Shown: positions 1 to 7,694, counted from the first letter of the stretch. The stretch is DNA of 15,883 nucleotides from an uncultured Eubacteriales bacterium (GCA_934486455.1 CAKSPR010000041.1:1-15883); one strand, 5' to 3'. Numbers and translations are program-made. The notes: generated by a model from the sequence alone, not told the origin.

Positions 1-1
1 G

Positions 2-160
2 GTAAACGGCAGGGTGGTCAAAGCCTCCTATGATGTAAAGCCGGGAGATGTTATGACCATCAGAATGGGTACGAATCCCATTACCGCCAAGGTGCTTGCA
101 GTGCCCGATTTTGTATCGAAGGACGGAGCAAAGGAGCTTTACGAAATTATCGAAGGATAA
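2..160 (+). CDS. RqcP/YabO-like S4-domain RNA-binding protein, C-terminal fragment
   Basis: The window opens inside this gene; 52 codons and a TAA stop remain. The visible part reads VNGRVVKASYDVKPGD near its start, the closing half of an S4 RNA-binding fold (second strand, then the K-x-G-D turn), and ends in ELYEIIEG. This matches the tail of the roughly 85-90 residue RqcP (YabO/Hsp15-like) family. In Bacillus, RqcP binds the obstructed 50S subunit and works with RqcH to add alanine tails to stalled nascent chains. The N-terminal half with the main S4 helices lies outside the window, so other small S4 proteins remain possible. The gene converges on spoIIP, and hairpins with T-tracts follow about 80-130 bases downstream. 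Confidence 0.7.
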   Translation, partial: VNGRVVKASYDVKPGDVMTIRMGTNPITAKVLAVPDFVSKDGAKELYEIIEG

Positions 161-254
161 TTACTTCTTGAAAAATAATCCGATAAAGACGCCTTTCAGG
201 CATATGTACGGCTCCTTTTCGCACTTGGCGTTACCGATATTGTTTTTTTACAAG

Positions 255-301
255 AAAAACGGATGACCCTATCTTTACGGGCCGTCCGTTTTCGTTTTTT
301 T
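255..301. terminator. Bidirectional intrinsic terminator between rqcP-like gene and spoIIP
   Basis: AAAACGGA (256-263) pairs with TCCGTTTT (285-292), and the inner CCC/GGG (267-269 with 279-281) extends the stem. It is followed by T6-7 on the plus strand (295-301). On the minus strand the stem is followed by TTTTTCTTG, so it can also end spoIIP, whose stop lies about 60 bases away. A second, weaker hairpin (arms GACGCC and GGCGTT, about 188-235) precedes the T-run at 242-249 and might serve the plus-strand gene alone. Confidence 0.7.
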
Positions 302-360
302 ATTGCTTTTTTGTCGGATAAATCCAATGTCAAAAAGTGCTTGTTTGCCGAAAAAATATT

Positions 361-1431
361 TCACTGTCCTTTAAAAACCTTAACAAGAGCCTCCCCGATT
401 AGCTGACCCGAGTATATCGCTTCGTCAAGGGTGTTGGCCTCGGTGCCGATTTCAAGCAGAATTGAGCCGTTTATTATGTTGAAATTATATTTACAGGATT
501 TAAAGCTCATGGTTCTTGCAAGGCCGGGATAATCGCTTTCAAGACGGCGCTGCAAAAGCAGGTTAAACCGCAGGTTTTCCTGCCAGTTGGGATAGTTTGT
601 CACATCCCCGCTTTCACATCCCGCCAGCACCATAACCTGCGCCGCCTTTTTGCCGTTGATTTCGACGGTGGGCTTGATTTTTGTGCCGTTTGACCGGGTT
701 ATGGAGTCCCTGTGCCCGTCGATGACTACCTTTATGGACGGGTATTTTTCAAGATATTCCCTGACCGTTTTTTCCGATCGGGAATAGCTTCCGGTATAGC
801 TGTCCTTATCGTGCATTGTACGGTCGTTTATGGTGACGATACCGTTGTTGTTAAGCACCTCGGCAATGGCGTCGCCCACCCGTATGGTGTTTTTTGAGGT
901 GTCGGTCGAACGGGTGGTGTCGCCCTCCTTTATGTAATAGCCGCTGTCGAAATCCGAATAACACTCGGTGCCGTGGGTGTGATAGATCAGCACCTGCGGC
1001 TCGTTTGACTGCTCTATTGTAAAGGGAAGCCCCTGAGCAAGCAGGGCGGGTACGTCGATGTCCACCCCCGCGGTGTTGTTGTAGTGAATTCCCTCCGACG
1101 CGGAATTTCCCGCCGAGGTTTCAAGAGAAACGGTTTTTATATCGCCCGTTTCAACATCGGTGGGACGCTCGGCAGGCGGGGAAGAGGCGTTTTGCTGCTG
1201 CCCGTCGGCGTCGGTTGTCGGCATTTGAGGAGATGAGCCGTTTTCCTCTTGATTTTGGACAAGCTCTCTTTTGGCGGCTGTACTGCCGTTTCCTATTTTC
1301 ATCATTTGCAGTCCCGACGAAAAAATCGCCGCCGACATAAAGATGTCTCTTGCGCCGCCTCCCGCAAAAAGCACTCCGCAAACAAAAAAGGCCGTTGCTA
1401 CCGTTAAAACAAGAAATTTTGAGTTTCTCAT
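361..1431 (-). CDS. spoIIP: SpoIIP, stage II sporulation peptidoglycan hydrolase
   Basis: SpoIIP is the amidase/endopeptidase of the SpoIID-SpoIIM-SpoIIP engulfment complex. It cleaves septal peptidoglycan so that the mother-cell membrane can migrate around the forespore. The 356-residue protein has an N-terminal membrane anchor (about residues 6-24), a low-complexity Ser/Pro/Gln/Asn linker (about 50-115), and a C-terminal catalytic domain. Family metal and active-site motifs are visible: HTHGTE (151-156), DGHRDS (238-243) and LLEIGTEANTLDEA (325-338). The ATG start is followed directly by the anchor, and a modest AAGAAAGTGGA purine stretch lies upstream. The gene stands alone: gpr, its common upstream neighbour in related spore-formers, is absent here. 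SpoIIP is sigma-E controlled in Bacillus, but I could not find a convincing sigma-E promoter in the upstream bases. Confidence 0.93.
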   Translation of the reverse strand: MRNSKFLVLTVATAFFVCGVLFAGGGARDIFMSAAIFSSGLQMMKIGNGSTAAKRELVQNQEENGSSPQMPTTDADGQQQNASSPPAERPTDVETGDIKTVSLETSAGNSASEGIHYNNTAGVDIDVPALLAQGLPFTIEQSNEPQVLIYHTHGTECYSDFDSGYYIKEGDTTRSTDTSKNTIRVGDAIAEVLNNNGIVTINDRTMHDKDSYTGSYSRSEKTVREYLEKYPSIKVVIDGHRDSITRSNGTKIKPTVEINGKKAAQVMVLAGCESGDVTNYPNWQENLRFNLLLQRRLESDYPGLARTMSFKSCKYNFNIINGSILLEIGTEANTLDEAIYSGQLIGEALVKVFKGQ

Positions 1432-1522
1432 TTTCCACTTTCTTTCGCGTTATATGTTGAATATGAAATTGCCTGTTTTTTAAGTGCCTTCGGTTTGTAC
1501 TTCTACAAAAAATATATGCAAA

Positions 1523-1563
1523 AAACCGCAAAAAAAGACTGCAGAAACGAATTTCCGCAGTCT
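1523..1563 (-). terminator. Intrinsic terminator of the asd-dapA-dapB-ACT operon
   Basis: AGACTGC (1536-1542) and GCAGTCT (1557-1563) form a perfect 7-bp stem. Inner GAAA/TTTC pairs extend it past one A-C mismatch. On the minus strand the stem is followed by seven T and, after GCGG, six more. It lies 34 bases past the stop of the ACT gene and upstream of spoIIP, so it separates the two minus-strand units. Confidence 0.85.
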
Positions 1564-1596
1564 GAATTTTTAAAGCGCTGTTTTTTATAACCGATG

Positions 1597-2055
1597 TCAG
1601 GAATTTAAAGCGGAGTTAAGGCTTTTTTCGATAAGCTCAAGGTCAAGCCCCGTCACAAGCATGGAAATGTCGACTTCCGAGGTGGTTATCATTCTTACAT
1701 CGGCGTGGGTGGCTGCAACCGCTTTAAAAGCCGCGGCAGCAACGCCGTAGTTGTTTTTCATTTCGTCGCCGCTTATGAGAAGCTTTGTGTTTCCGCTGCT
1801 GACCGAAATTTTAATACCCGGGAAAACCTCTCTGAGCTTTGCAATGGTCTCGAGAGCCTTCCCGAGATCGTTGTCAGAAAGGGTAAAGGCGAGGCGGGAG
1901 CAAACGCCCTTGGGAGGGGACTGAGAAATCATGTCGATGTTGATTTTATTGTCGGAAAGCGCTTCGAAAGCCGAGGCCACAAAGCAAAGGTCTGCCGGCG
2001 CTTCGTCCAGCACAACAAGGGTTACATCTTCGGTAAATGTGATTTTGTATGCCAT
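1597..2055 (-). CDS. Stand-alone tandem ACT-domain protein, aspartokinase regulatory-domain-like
   Basis: This 152-residue protein is made of two ACT domains and nothing else. ACT1 (about 12-75) contains NKINIDMISQSPP followed by LAFTLSDNDL. ACT2 (about 90-150) contains GVAAAAFKAVAATHADVR followed by MITTSEVDISMLV. Both patterns are typical of the C-terminal lysine/threonine-binding half of aspartokinase (LysC). The kinase catalytic domain is absent, and the gene upstream is intact dapB, so this is not a lysC cut in two. It is shorter than or similar to the separate beta subunit that Bacillus makes from an internal lysC start. The ATG at 2055 follows MAYKIT-type family starts and has an AGGAAGG ribosome site about 13 bases upstream; the open frame continues upstream into dapB, but that extension looks non-coding. 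As the last gene of the dap operon, a role in amino-acid sensing is likely but inferred. Confidence 0.8.
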   Translation of the reverse strand: MAYKITFTEDVTLVVLDEAPADLCFVASAFEALSDNKINIDMISQSPPKGVCSRLAFTLSDNDLGKALETIAKLREVFPGIKISVSSGNTKLLISGDEMKNNYGVAAAAFKAVAATHADVRMITTSEVDISMLVTGLDLELIEKSLNSALNS

Positions 2056-2159
2056 AAGGTTTTTTCGTCCTTCCTGAAAATAATTAAGGGTAACGCACTG
2101 CAAAGCAATTAATATGGTTTTTAAGGGCTTTGCGGGCGCTGCTGCGCGGTCGTTTGTTA

Positions 2160-2179
2160 TTGTCTGTTGTCTGTTGTCG
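2160..2179. repeat. Short tandem repeat, TTGTCTG x2.7
   Basis: Three head-to-tail copies of a 7-base unit (TTGTCTG, TTGTCTG, TTGTC) lie in the 148-base gap between the dapB stop and the ACT gene start. No ribosome site or hairpin overlaps them. The small copy number makes chance slippage the simplest explanation. Confidence 0.6.
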
Positions 2180-2203
2180 GCAAGCGATAAAAAACCTGTT
2201 TTG

Positions 2204-2962
2204 TCAGCACTTTCCGATAAGGTCGCCCATATTGTAAAGTCCTGCGGGCTTCCCGACCATAAACAGGGCGGCATTAAGTCCGCCGACGGCAAAGATTTCG
2301 CGGGAACGCGCGGAATGGGAAACGGTTATTATCTCATCCCTTCCGGCAAACATGACCGAGTGCTCGCCCACTATGGTGCCTCCGCGGACGGCGTGCATGC
2401 CGATTTCGTCCTTGTTCCGCTTTTGGCGGCGGTCGTGGCGGTCATATATAAGCTGTTTTTTGTTGTTGCAGCCCTCAATAACCGCCTCGGCAAGCATGTT
2501 TGCCGTTCCCGAAGGAGCGTCAAGCTTTTGATTGTGGTGAGCTTCGATTATTTCAATGTCGAAATCGTCCTCAAGCACCGTGGCCGCACGCTTGCAAAGC
2601 TCGGCGATGAGATTTACACCGATGGACATATTCGCGGTGTAAAAAACGGGGGTGATTTCGGAAGCTGCCGTGATTTTCTCCTTTTGCCGATCGGAATATC
2701 CCGTCGTTGCAAGAACAACGGGGATTTTCTTTTTTGTCGAAAAATCGAGAATACCGTCGAGAGCGGAGGGGTTTGAAAAGTCGATTATGACATCGCAGTC
2801 TCCGTCAAATTCCGCTATGCTTTTAAAGACGGGAAAACCGTTTTTTTGTTCGGCAAAAATATCGGCGCCGGCAACAATTTCGCAGTCGTCCCTCGTGCAA
2901 ACGCAGGAATTTATGACCTGACCCATTCTTCCGTTACATCCCGAAAGAAAAATTTTAACCAT
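2204..2962 (-). CDS. dapB: 4-hydroxy-tetrahydrodipicolinate reductase
   Basis: DapB reduces the DapA product to tetrahydrodipicolinate with NAD(P)H in the cytoplasmic diaminopimelate/lysine pathway. The 252-residue protein has the N-terminal Rossmann motif GCNGRMG (8-14). It also has the signature EAHHNQKLDAPSGTA (140-154), which carries the catalytic histidine and the lysine that bind substrate, then HAVRGGTIVGEHSV (190-203). The C-terminal helix runs AVGGLNAALFMVGKPAGLYNMGD. I chose the ATG at 2962, about 11 bases after a GAGG. A GTG three codons upstream (2971) is only two bases from that GAGG and is unlikely. The gene lies 104 bases after dapA on the same strand; the gap carries a weak hairpin but no convincing terminator, so co-transcription with asd-dapA is expected. 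Confidence 0.95.
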   Translation of the reverse strand: MVKIFLSGCNGRMGQVINSCVCTRDDCEIVAGADIFAEQKNGFPVFKSIAEFDGDCDVIIDFSNPSALDGILDFSTKKKIPVVLATTGYSDRQKEKITAASEITPVFYTANMSIGVNLIAELCKRAATVLEDDFDIEIIEAHHNQKLDAPSGTANMLAEAVIEGCNNKKQLIYDRHDRRQKRNKDEIGMHAVRGGTIVGEHSVMFAGRDEIITVSHSARSREIFAVGGLNAALFMVGKPAGLYNMGDLIGKC

Positions 2963-3066
2963 AATTTTCACATCCTCGGATAATTATGCGATAGGCGTAT
3001 GAAGAAAAATCGCTTTCGGCGAAACCGCCTTACCGCAATTTTTAAAAAACCGTCGATTTTAAGAAA

Positions 3067-3954
3067 TCAAAGGAGACCTACGCCCTTTAAAGCCGATTTG
3101 ATTTTTTCCAGCTTTTCGGGGGTAGTGGAGCAAAGGGGCAAACGGCAGGGTCCGACATTATATCCGAGAAGATTCATTGCTTCCTTGACGGGAATGGGGT
3201 TAACATCGATAAACATGCTGTTCATAAGGTCAAGATATTTGCTCTGGAGAGCGGTGGCCTCCTTAAACCTTCCGTCAAGAGCAAGGCCGGTAATTTCGGA
3301 CATGATTTTCGGAGCAAAGTTTGAAAAGACCGATATAACGCCCTTTCCGCCGAGAGACACCATGGGAATGACCTGATCGTCGTTTCCCGAGTAAATGTCG
3401 AGATCCTCTCCGCAAAGAGAAACGGTGTGGGCGACGCTTGAAATGTCCCCGTTGGCCTCCTTTAAAGCCACGATGTTTTCGTGCTTTGAAAGAATCTTAT
3501 ATGTGTCGCAGGAAATATTTGTGCCGGTGCGGGAGGGAACATTGTAAAGAACGATGGGGATGTTGACCCTGTCGGCAATATAGGTGTAATGCTCGATAAG
3601 ACCCTTTTGGGAAGCCTTATTGTAATAGGGGGAAACAAGCAGAAGCCCGTCGGCACCCATTTCCTCGGCCTCTTTTGAAAGCTCGACCGCAAAGGCGGTG
3701 TCGTTGCGTCCCGTGCCGGCGATGACCGGAACACGGCGGTTGACCGCTTTAATGGTGTGACGCATGACGTCGATATGCTCCTCTCGGCTGAGGGTGCTGC
3801 CCTCTCCGGTTGTTCCGCAGGAGACAATGGCCGCAACTCCGCCTTCGATTTGCTGCTCTATTATTTCGTCGATCTTAGAAAGATTTATACTTCCGTCCTC
3901 GTGCATGGGGGTGATCAGAGCTGTTGCAACTCCCGTAAAAATTGTTGATGACAT
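3067..3954 (-). CDS. dapA: 4-hydroxy-tetrahydrodipicolinate synthase
   Basis: DapA condenses pyruvate with aspartate-4-semialdehyde, the committed step to diaminopimelate and lysine. The 295-residue TIM-barrel protein has the usual family length. Visible motifs are GTTGEGSTL (47-55, the substrate carboxylate loop with the Thr-Thr pair), LYNVPSRTG (136-144, catalytic Tyr137 and substrate-binding Arg142) and VALKEANGD (162-170, Schiff-base Lys165). The start ATG has a strong GGAGG seven bases upstream. It sits 27 bases downstream of asd, whose product is its substrate, and ahead of dapB, whose substrate is its product. Nothing looks truncated or unusual. Confidence 0.96.
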   Translation of the reverse strand: MSSTIFTGVATALITPMHEDGSINLSKIDEIIEQQIEGGVAAIVSCGTTGEGSTLSREEHIDVMRHTIKAVNRRVPVIAGTGRNDTAFAVELSKEAEEMGADGLLLVSPYYNKASQKGLIEHYTYIADRVNIPIVLYNVPSRTGTNISCDTYKILSKHENIVALKEANGDISSVAHTVSLCGEDLDIYSGNDDQVIPMVSLGGKGVISVFSNFAPKIMSEITGLALDGRFKEATALQSKYLDLMNSMFIDVNPIPVKEAMNLLGYNVGPCRLPLCSTTPEKLEKIKSALKGVGLL

Positions 3955-3981
3955 AAAACTACCTCCAAAAATTTATGTTTA

Positions 3982-5061
3982 TCAATCCATATATCCTTTT
4001 GCGGCGAGAAGCTCGGCAAGCAGTACTGCACCGCCGGCCGCACCGCGGAGGGTGTTGTGTGAAAGGCACACGAACTTATAGTCATACTGGGTGTCTTCTC
4101 TCAGCCGTCCGATGGAAATGGCCATTCCGTGTTCAAGCTCTCTTTCGGAATGAATTTGGGGACGGTCGGGCTGTTCAAAGTAATTTAAGAACTGTTTGGG
4201 GGCGCTTGGAAGCTCGAGACGCTGTGCCTCTCCGGCGTATTCCGCCCAATCCTTTTTCATCTGTTCCATGGTGGGCTTGTTTTTAAATGTGACGAATACC
4301 GCGGCGAGATGGCCGTTTGTGACCGGCACGCGAATGCACTGAGCGGTGAAGGCGGGGCGGGTGGCGTTGACAATCCTGTCACCTTCGATGTGTCCCCATA
4401 TCTTCAAGGGCTCCTGTTCGGATTTTTCTTCCTCTCCGCCGATGTACGGGATGACATTGTCTATCATTTCGGGCCAGCGCTCAAAGGTTTTTCCGGCGCC
4501 GGAAATGGCCTGATATGTACATACAAGCACCTTTTCGGGACAATATTTTTCAAGAGGGAAGAGGGCGGGAACATAGGACTGGAGCGAGCAGTTGGATTTG
4601 ACTGCGATAAAGCCCTTTTTTGTGCCCAGACGCTTTCTCTGGGCGTCTATAATTTCGATGTGGTCGGCGTTAAGCTCGGGAACGACCATGGGAACATCGG
4701 GGGTCTTGCGGTTGGCGCTGTTGTTGGAAACAACGGGACATTCAAGCCTTGCATAATCCTCTTCAAGCTTTAAAATCTCATCCTTTTTCATGTCGACGGC
4801 GCAAAAAACAAAGTCGCATTTTTCCGCAACCTTTTCTTTGTCCTCCACCGCATCGAAAAGCACCATATCCTTCATGCTTTCGGAAATGGAGGTGTCCATT
4901 GCCCAACGGCCGGCTACGGCATCCCCGTATTTCTTCCCGGCCGAGCGGCTGCTGGCGGCGAGAGCAGAAACGGTAAACCAGGGGTGGTTTTCAAGAAGGG
5001 TTGCAAAACGCTGCCCAACCATTCCCGTTGCACCGATTATGCCCACATTATATTTTTTCAT
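3982..5061 (-). CDS. asd: Aspartate-semialdehyde dehydrogenase, archaeal/fungal type
   Basis: This enzyme reduces aspartyl-4-phosphate to aspartate-4-semialdehyde with NADPH, feeding lysine/DAP, threonine and methionine synthesis. The 359-residue protein has the N-terminal nucleotide-binding GATGMVGQRF (10-19), SNNSANRKTPDVPMVVPELN (112-131), the catalytic cysteine in KSNCSLQ (Cys158) and the catalytic histidine in RVPVTNGHL (His251). It ends in YDYKFVCLSHNTLRGAAGGA, the hallmark of the archaeal/fungal subfamily (TIGR00978-like) rather than the E. coli/Bacillus Asd type. That subfamily is known in many Clostridia, so recent transfer need not be invoked. The residues before the cysteine (KSN rather than the usual PN) vary. 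GGAGG lies eight bases before the ATG. It is the first gene of the asd-dapA-dapB-ACT operon. Confidence 0.93.
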   Translation of the reverse strand: MKKYNVGIIGATGMVGQRFATLLENHPWFTVSALAASSRSAGKKYGDAVAGRWAMDTSISESMKDMVLFDAVEDKEKVAEKCDFVFCAVDMKKDEILKLEEDYARLECPVVSNNSANRKTPDVPMVVPELNADHIEIIDAQRKRLGTKKGFIAVKSNCSLQSYVPALFPLEKYCPEKVLVCTYQAISGAGKTFERWPEMIDNVIPYIGGEEEKSEQEPLKIWGHIEGDRIVNATRPAFTAQCIRVPVTNGHLAAVFVTFKNKPTMEQMKKDWAEYAGEAQRLELPSAPKQFLNYFEQPDRPQIHSERELEHGMAISIGRLREDTQYDYKFVCLSHNTLRGAAGGAVLLAELLAAKGYMD

Positions 5062-5091
5062 TGTTCAATCCCTCCGAATTTAATAAATGGC

Positions 5092-5120
5092 TTGTAAAAT
5101 AAACACACTTATACTATAAT
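5092..5120 (+). promoter_or_regulatory. Housekeeping-type promoter for queA
   Basis: TTGTAA (5092-5097) and a perfect TATAAT (5115-5120) are separated by exactly 17 bases. Transcription would begin near 5127, giving a leader of about 57 bases before the queA ATG. The site overlaps the candidate promoter for asd on the other strand. Confidence 0.7.
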
Positions 5121-5124
5121 ACAA
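5096..5124 (-). promoter_or_regulatory. Candidate promoter for the asd-dap operon
   Basis: On the minus strand TTGTAT (5124-5119) is followed after 17 bases by TATTTT (5101-5096). The match is weaker than the queA promoter it overlaps. If right, the asd leader is only about 30 bases, too short for a lysine riboswitch or T-box. Other AT-rich hexamers in this region are possible alternatives. Confidence 0.35.
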
Positions 5125-5183
5125 ATTACTTAAATAATAATATCATTTCACAGCGACTTTGTCAAACGAAAAGAAGGGGAAAA

Positions 5184-6209
5184 ATGAATAAAAGCGATTT
5201 TTTTTACGACCTGCCCGAGGAGCTGATTGCTCAGCATCCCTGTGAGAAAAGAGACAACTCCTCTCTTATGCATTTAAACAGGCAAACGGGAGAGATAAGG
5301 CACCTTAAATTTTTCGACCTGCCCGACCTTTTAAACGAAGGAGATACCGTTATTTTAAACGACACCAAGGTCATTCCCGCCCGCCTTTACGGAACCAAAA
5401 TTCCCACCGGCGCCGTGGTGGAGTTTTTGCTCCTCGAGCAGCAGGGCGACGGAAGCTGGATATGCCTTGCGGGTCCCGGCAAAAAGGCCAAAACGGGGGA
5501 CAGGTTTTCCTTCTCGGAGGGCTTGATGACCTGCGAGGTCAAGGATGTTCTCGACGACGGAAACAGGGTCATAAGCTTTGAATATGACGGCAATTTTTAC
5601 GAAATACTCGATAAAATCGGGAACATGCCACTGCCGCCCTACATAACCGAAAAGCGAAAGGATAATTCCCGCTACCAGACCATTTACGCAAAGCATCTCG
5701 GCTCGGCCGCCGCTCCCACGGCAGGACTGCATTTTACCGACGGCGTATTTGAAAGACTTAAAGAAAAGGGCGTTAATGTCGGATATGTGACACTGCATGT
5801 GGGAGTCGGCACGTTTCGTCCCGTCAAGGAGGAAAAAATCGAGGATCATCTCATGCACACCGAAAGATACCGTGTTCCGAAAGCCACCGCCGAGCTTATA
5901 AATAAAACCAAGGCGGCGGGGAAACGGGTGATTTGCATAGGTACAACAAGCTGCCGCACTCTCGAATCTGCCGCAAAGGACGACGGCACAATGGAGGAAT
6001 GCTCGGGCAAGACGGATATTTTTATCTATCCCGGGTATAAATTCAAGTGTATGGACGGCCTTGTCACCAATTTCCACCTTCCCGAAAGCACCCTGATAAT
6101 GCTGGTCTCGGCCTTCGCGGGGTACGAGAACACCATGAACGCCTACAAGGTCGCCGTCGAGAAAAAATACAGGTTTTTCAGCTTCGGCGACGCAATGGCG
6201 ATTTTATGA
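5184..6209 (+). CDS. queA: S-adenosylmethionine:tRNA ribosyltransferase-isomerase
   Basis: QueA transfers and rearranges the ribosyl group of S-adenosylmethionine onto preQ1 in tRNA, forming epoxyqueuosine at wobble position 34 of Asp, Asn, His and Tyr tRNAs. The 341-residue protein is full length for the family. It begins DFFYDLPEELIAQHP (5-19) and carries NDTKVIPARLYG (59-70), GSAAAPTAGLHFT (173-185), LHVGVGTFRPV (204-214), IGTTSCRTLES (252-262) and NFHLPESTLIMLVSAF (296-311), all conserved QueA blocks. An AAGGGGA ribosome site precedes the ATG. It is followed 94 bases later by tgt, the enzyme that acts just before it, so the two are probably co-transcribed. Confidence 0.96.
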   Translation: MNKSDFFYDLPEELIAQHPCEKRDNSSLMHLNRQTGEIRHLKFFDLPDLLNEGDTVILNDTKVIPARLYGTKIPTGAVVEFLLLEQQGDGSWICLAGPGKKAKTGDRFSFSEGLMTCEVKDVLDDGNRVISFEYDGNFYEILDKIGNMPLPPYITEKRKDNSRYQTIYAKHLGSAAAPTAGLHFTDGVFERLKEKGVNVGYVTLHVGVGTFRPVKEEKIEDHLMHTERYRVPKATAELINKTKAAGKRVICIGTTSCRTLESAAKDDGTMEECSGKTDIFIYPGYKFKCMDGLVTNFHLPESTLIMLVSAFAGYENTMNAYKVAVEKKYRFFSFGDAMAIL

Positions 6210-6303
6210 GTCTTTAAATCGCATGTCGGCGGGCTGACCGCAAAATCAATATCATCTTAAACATATTATTCAAAATAAATTTTTTTGTTAAACGGAGTCT
6301 AAA

Positions 6304-7434
6304 ATGTACAAGCTTATAAAAAAAGAAGGAAACGCCAGGCGGGGAAGGTTTACCACAGTTCACGGGAGCTTTGAGACCCCTGCATTTATGAATGTGGCCA
6401 CCTGCGCCGCAATAAAGGGCGGTCTTTCGGCTCTTGACCTTAAAGACCTGAAATGTCAGGTCATGCTTTCAAATACATATCACCTTCACCTTCGCCCGGG
6501 AGACGGGAATGTCAAGGCTCTCGGAGGCCTTCATAAATTTACAAAATGGGATCGACCCATTCTTACCGACAGCGGCGGGTTTCAGGTTTTTTCTCTGGCA
6601 AAACTGCGCCACATTACCGAGGAGGGTGTGCAGTTCAACTCCCATATAGACGGGCATAGGATCTTTATGGGGCCGGAGGAAAGCATGAGGATACAGTCTA
6701 ACCTCGCCTCCACCATTGCAATGGCCTTTGACGAATGCGTTGAAAACCCCGCAAAATATGAATATGCCAAAGCCTCCTCCGAAAGAACGGTCAGGTGGCT
6801 CGAGCGATGCAAGACCGAGATGAAACGGCTCAATTTCCTGGACGGCACAATAAATAAAAATCAGCTTCTTTTCGGCATAAATCAGGGCTGCGTTTTCGAC
6901 GATCTCAGAATTGAAAACATGAAGCAGATTGCCAAGCTCGATCTTGACGGATATGCCATCGGCGGTCTTGCCGTCGGGGAGCCTGCCGAGGATATGTACC
7001 GCATCATTTCGGCGGTCGAGCCCTATGCTCCCGATGACAAAATACGCTATCTTATGGGGGTCGGCACACCGGCAAATATTCTCGAGGCGGTGGAAAGGGG
7101 AGTCGACCTTTTCGACTGCGTTATGCCGAGCCGCAACGCCCGCCACGGCCACCTTTTCACAAAGCAGGGCGTCATTAATATAAACAATGCCAAATATGCC
7201 CTCGATACCGAGCCTATCGACAGTCAGTGCCGCTGCCCCGTTTGTGAAAATTTCAGCAGAGCTTATGTCAGGCATCTTCTCACGGCAAAGGAAATGCTGG
7301 GGATGAGACTGGCGGTTATGCACAATCTTTGGTTTTACAACAGCCTTTTTGAGGAAATACGCCTTGCCCTTGACGAGGGAAGATTTGCAAAATATAAGGA
7401 GGAAATGCTTCCCGTCCTTTCGCGCAGAATTTAA
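6304..7434 (+). CDS. tgt: tRNA-guanine(34) transglycosylase
   Basis: Tgt swaps guanine 34 of target tRNAs for preQ1, the step before QueA. The 376-residue protein shows the family blocks in order: MLSNTYHLHLRPG (54-66), ILTDSGGFQVFSL (86-98, catalytic Asp89), GGLAVGEP (220-227), and LFDCVMPSRNARHG (269-282), where Asp271 matches the nucleophile. The zinc site is intact: Cys309, Cys311 and Cys314 in CRCPVC plus His340, at the same spacing as in the Zymomonas enzyme. GGAG lies six bases before the ATG. Neighbour queA supports preQ1 as the substrate. No strong terminator follows; a weak GACGG/CCGTC stem (7441-7471) lacks a T-tract. Confidence 0.96.
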   Translation: MYKLIKKEGNARRGRFTTVHGSFETPAFMNVATCAAIKGGLSALDLKDLKCQVMLSNTYHLHLRPGDGNVKALGGLHKFTKWDRPILTDSGGFQVFSLAKLRHITEEGVQFNSHIDGHRIFMGPEESMRIQSNLASTIAMAFDECVENPAKYEYAKASSERTVRWLERCKTEMKRLNFLDGTINKNQLLFGINQGCVFDDLRIENMKQIAKLDLDGYAIGGLAVGEPAEDMYRIISAVEPYAPDDKIRYLMGVGTPANILEAVERGVDLFDCVMPSRNARHGHLFTKQGVININNAKYALDTEPIDSQCRCPVCENFSRAYVRHLLTAKEMLGMRLAVMHNLWFYNSLFEEIRLALDEGRFAKYKEEMLPVLSRRI

Positions 7435-7694
7435 GCAACAGACGGCCGGACACCGTGTGGTTTCACCCGTCCCTTTTCCCGCGCGGCATCGCGCTCATCG
7501 CTCGTAGGCGCCGATAACTCACATATTCGAACACGATTTCGGCGAAGAAAAATCCCCGCATACTGCTTTAAAATACCCGTTAATCCGACAGCCTGTGTGC
7601 GACGGCAAGCCGAAAAGCACCGCTGATAGGCCGTTTCGGGCGTGTTCTGATGTGTGCGTTATGATTAACATTTTGTAAATTTAAAAAAATCTTC
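7435..7694. other. Non-coding stretch between tgt and the yajC promoter
   Basis: No open frame with a ribosome site, tRNA or recognisable riboswitch was seen. Loose inverted repeats are present (for example CCGAAA and TTTCGG around 7611-7649), and TGTGTGCG occurs twice about 70 bases apart. None forms a clear RNA fold by eye. Confidence 0.5.

Noticed and set aside
168..230. Small minus-strand open frame (18 codons) with AAGGAG near its start
   Set aside because: Very short, no homology recognised, and it overlaps the rqcP end and probable terminator structures.
1432..1535. Sigma-E promoter upstream of spoIIP
   Set aside because: Sequences such as CATATAAC and ATATATT resemble the -10 and -35 boxes, but none occurs as a pair at the required spacing.
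2056..2292. N-terminal extension of the ACT protein (open frame from 2292)
   Set aside because: It overlaps the dapB coding end, has no ribosome site at its start and no family resemblance; the ATG at 2055 with AGGAAGG gives two complete ACT domains.
5355..6077. 240-residue open frame antisense to queA
   Set aside because: No ribosome site, no recognisable motif, and it lies wholly inside a conserved gene; likewise the long antisense frames inside dapB, tgt (6469-7323) and the DUF624 gene (11538-12383).
7435..7694. Riboswitch or 6S-like RNA between tgt and yajC
   Set aside because: Only short, inconsistent inverted repeats are visible and no known conserved core was recognised.
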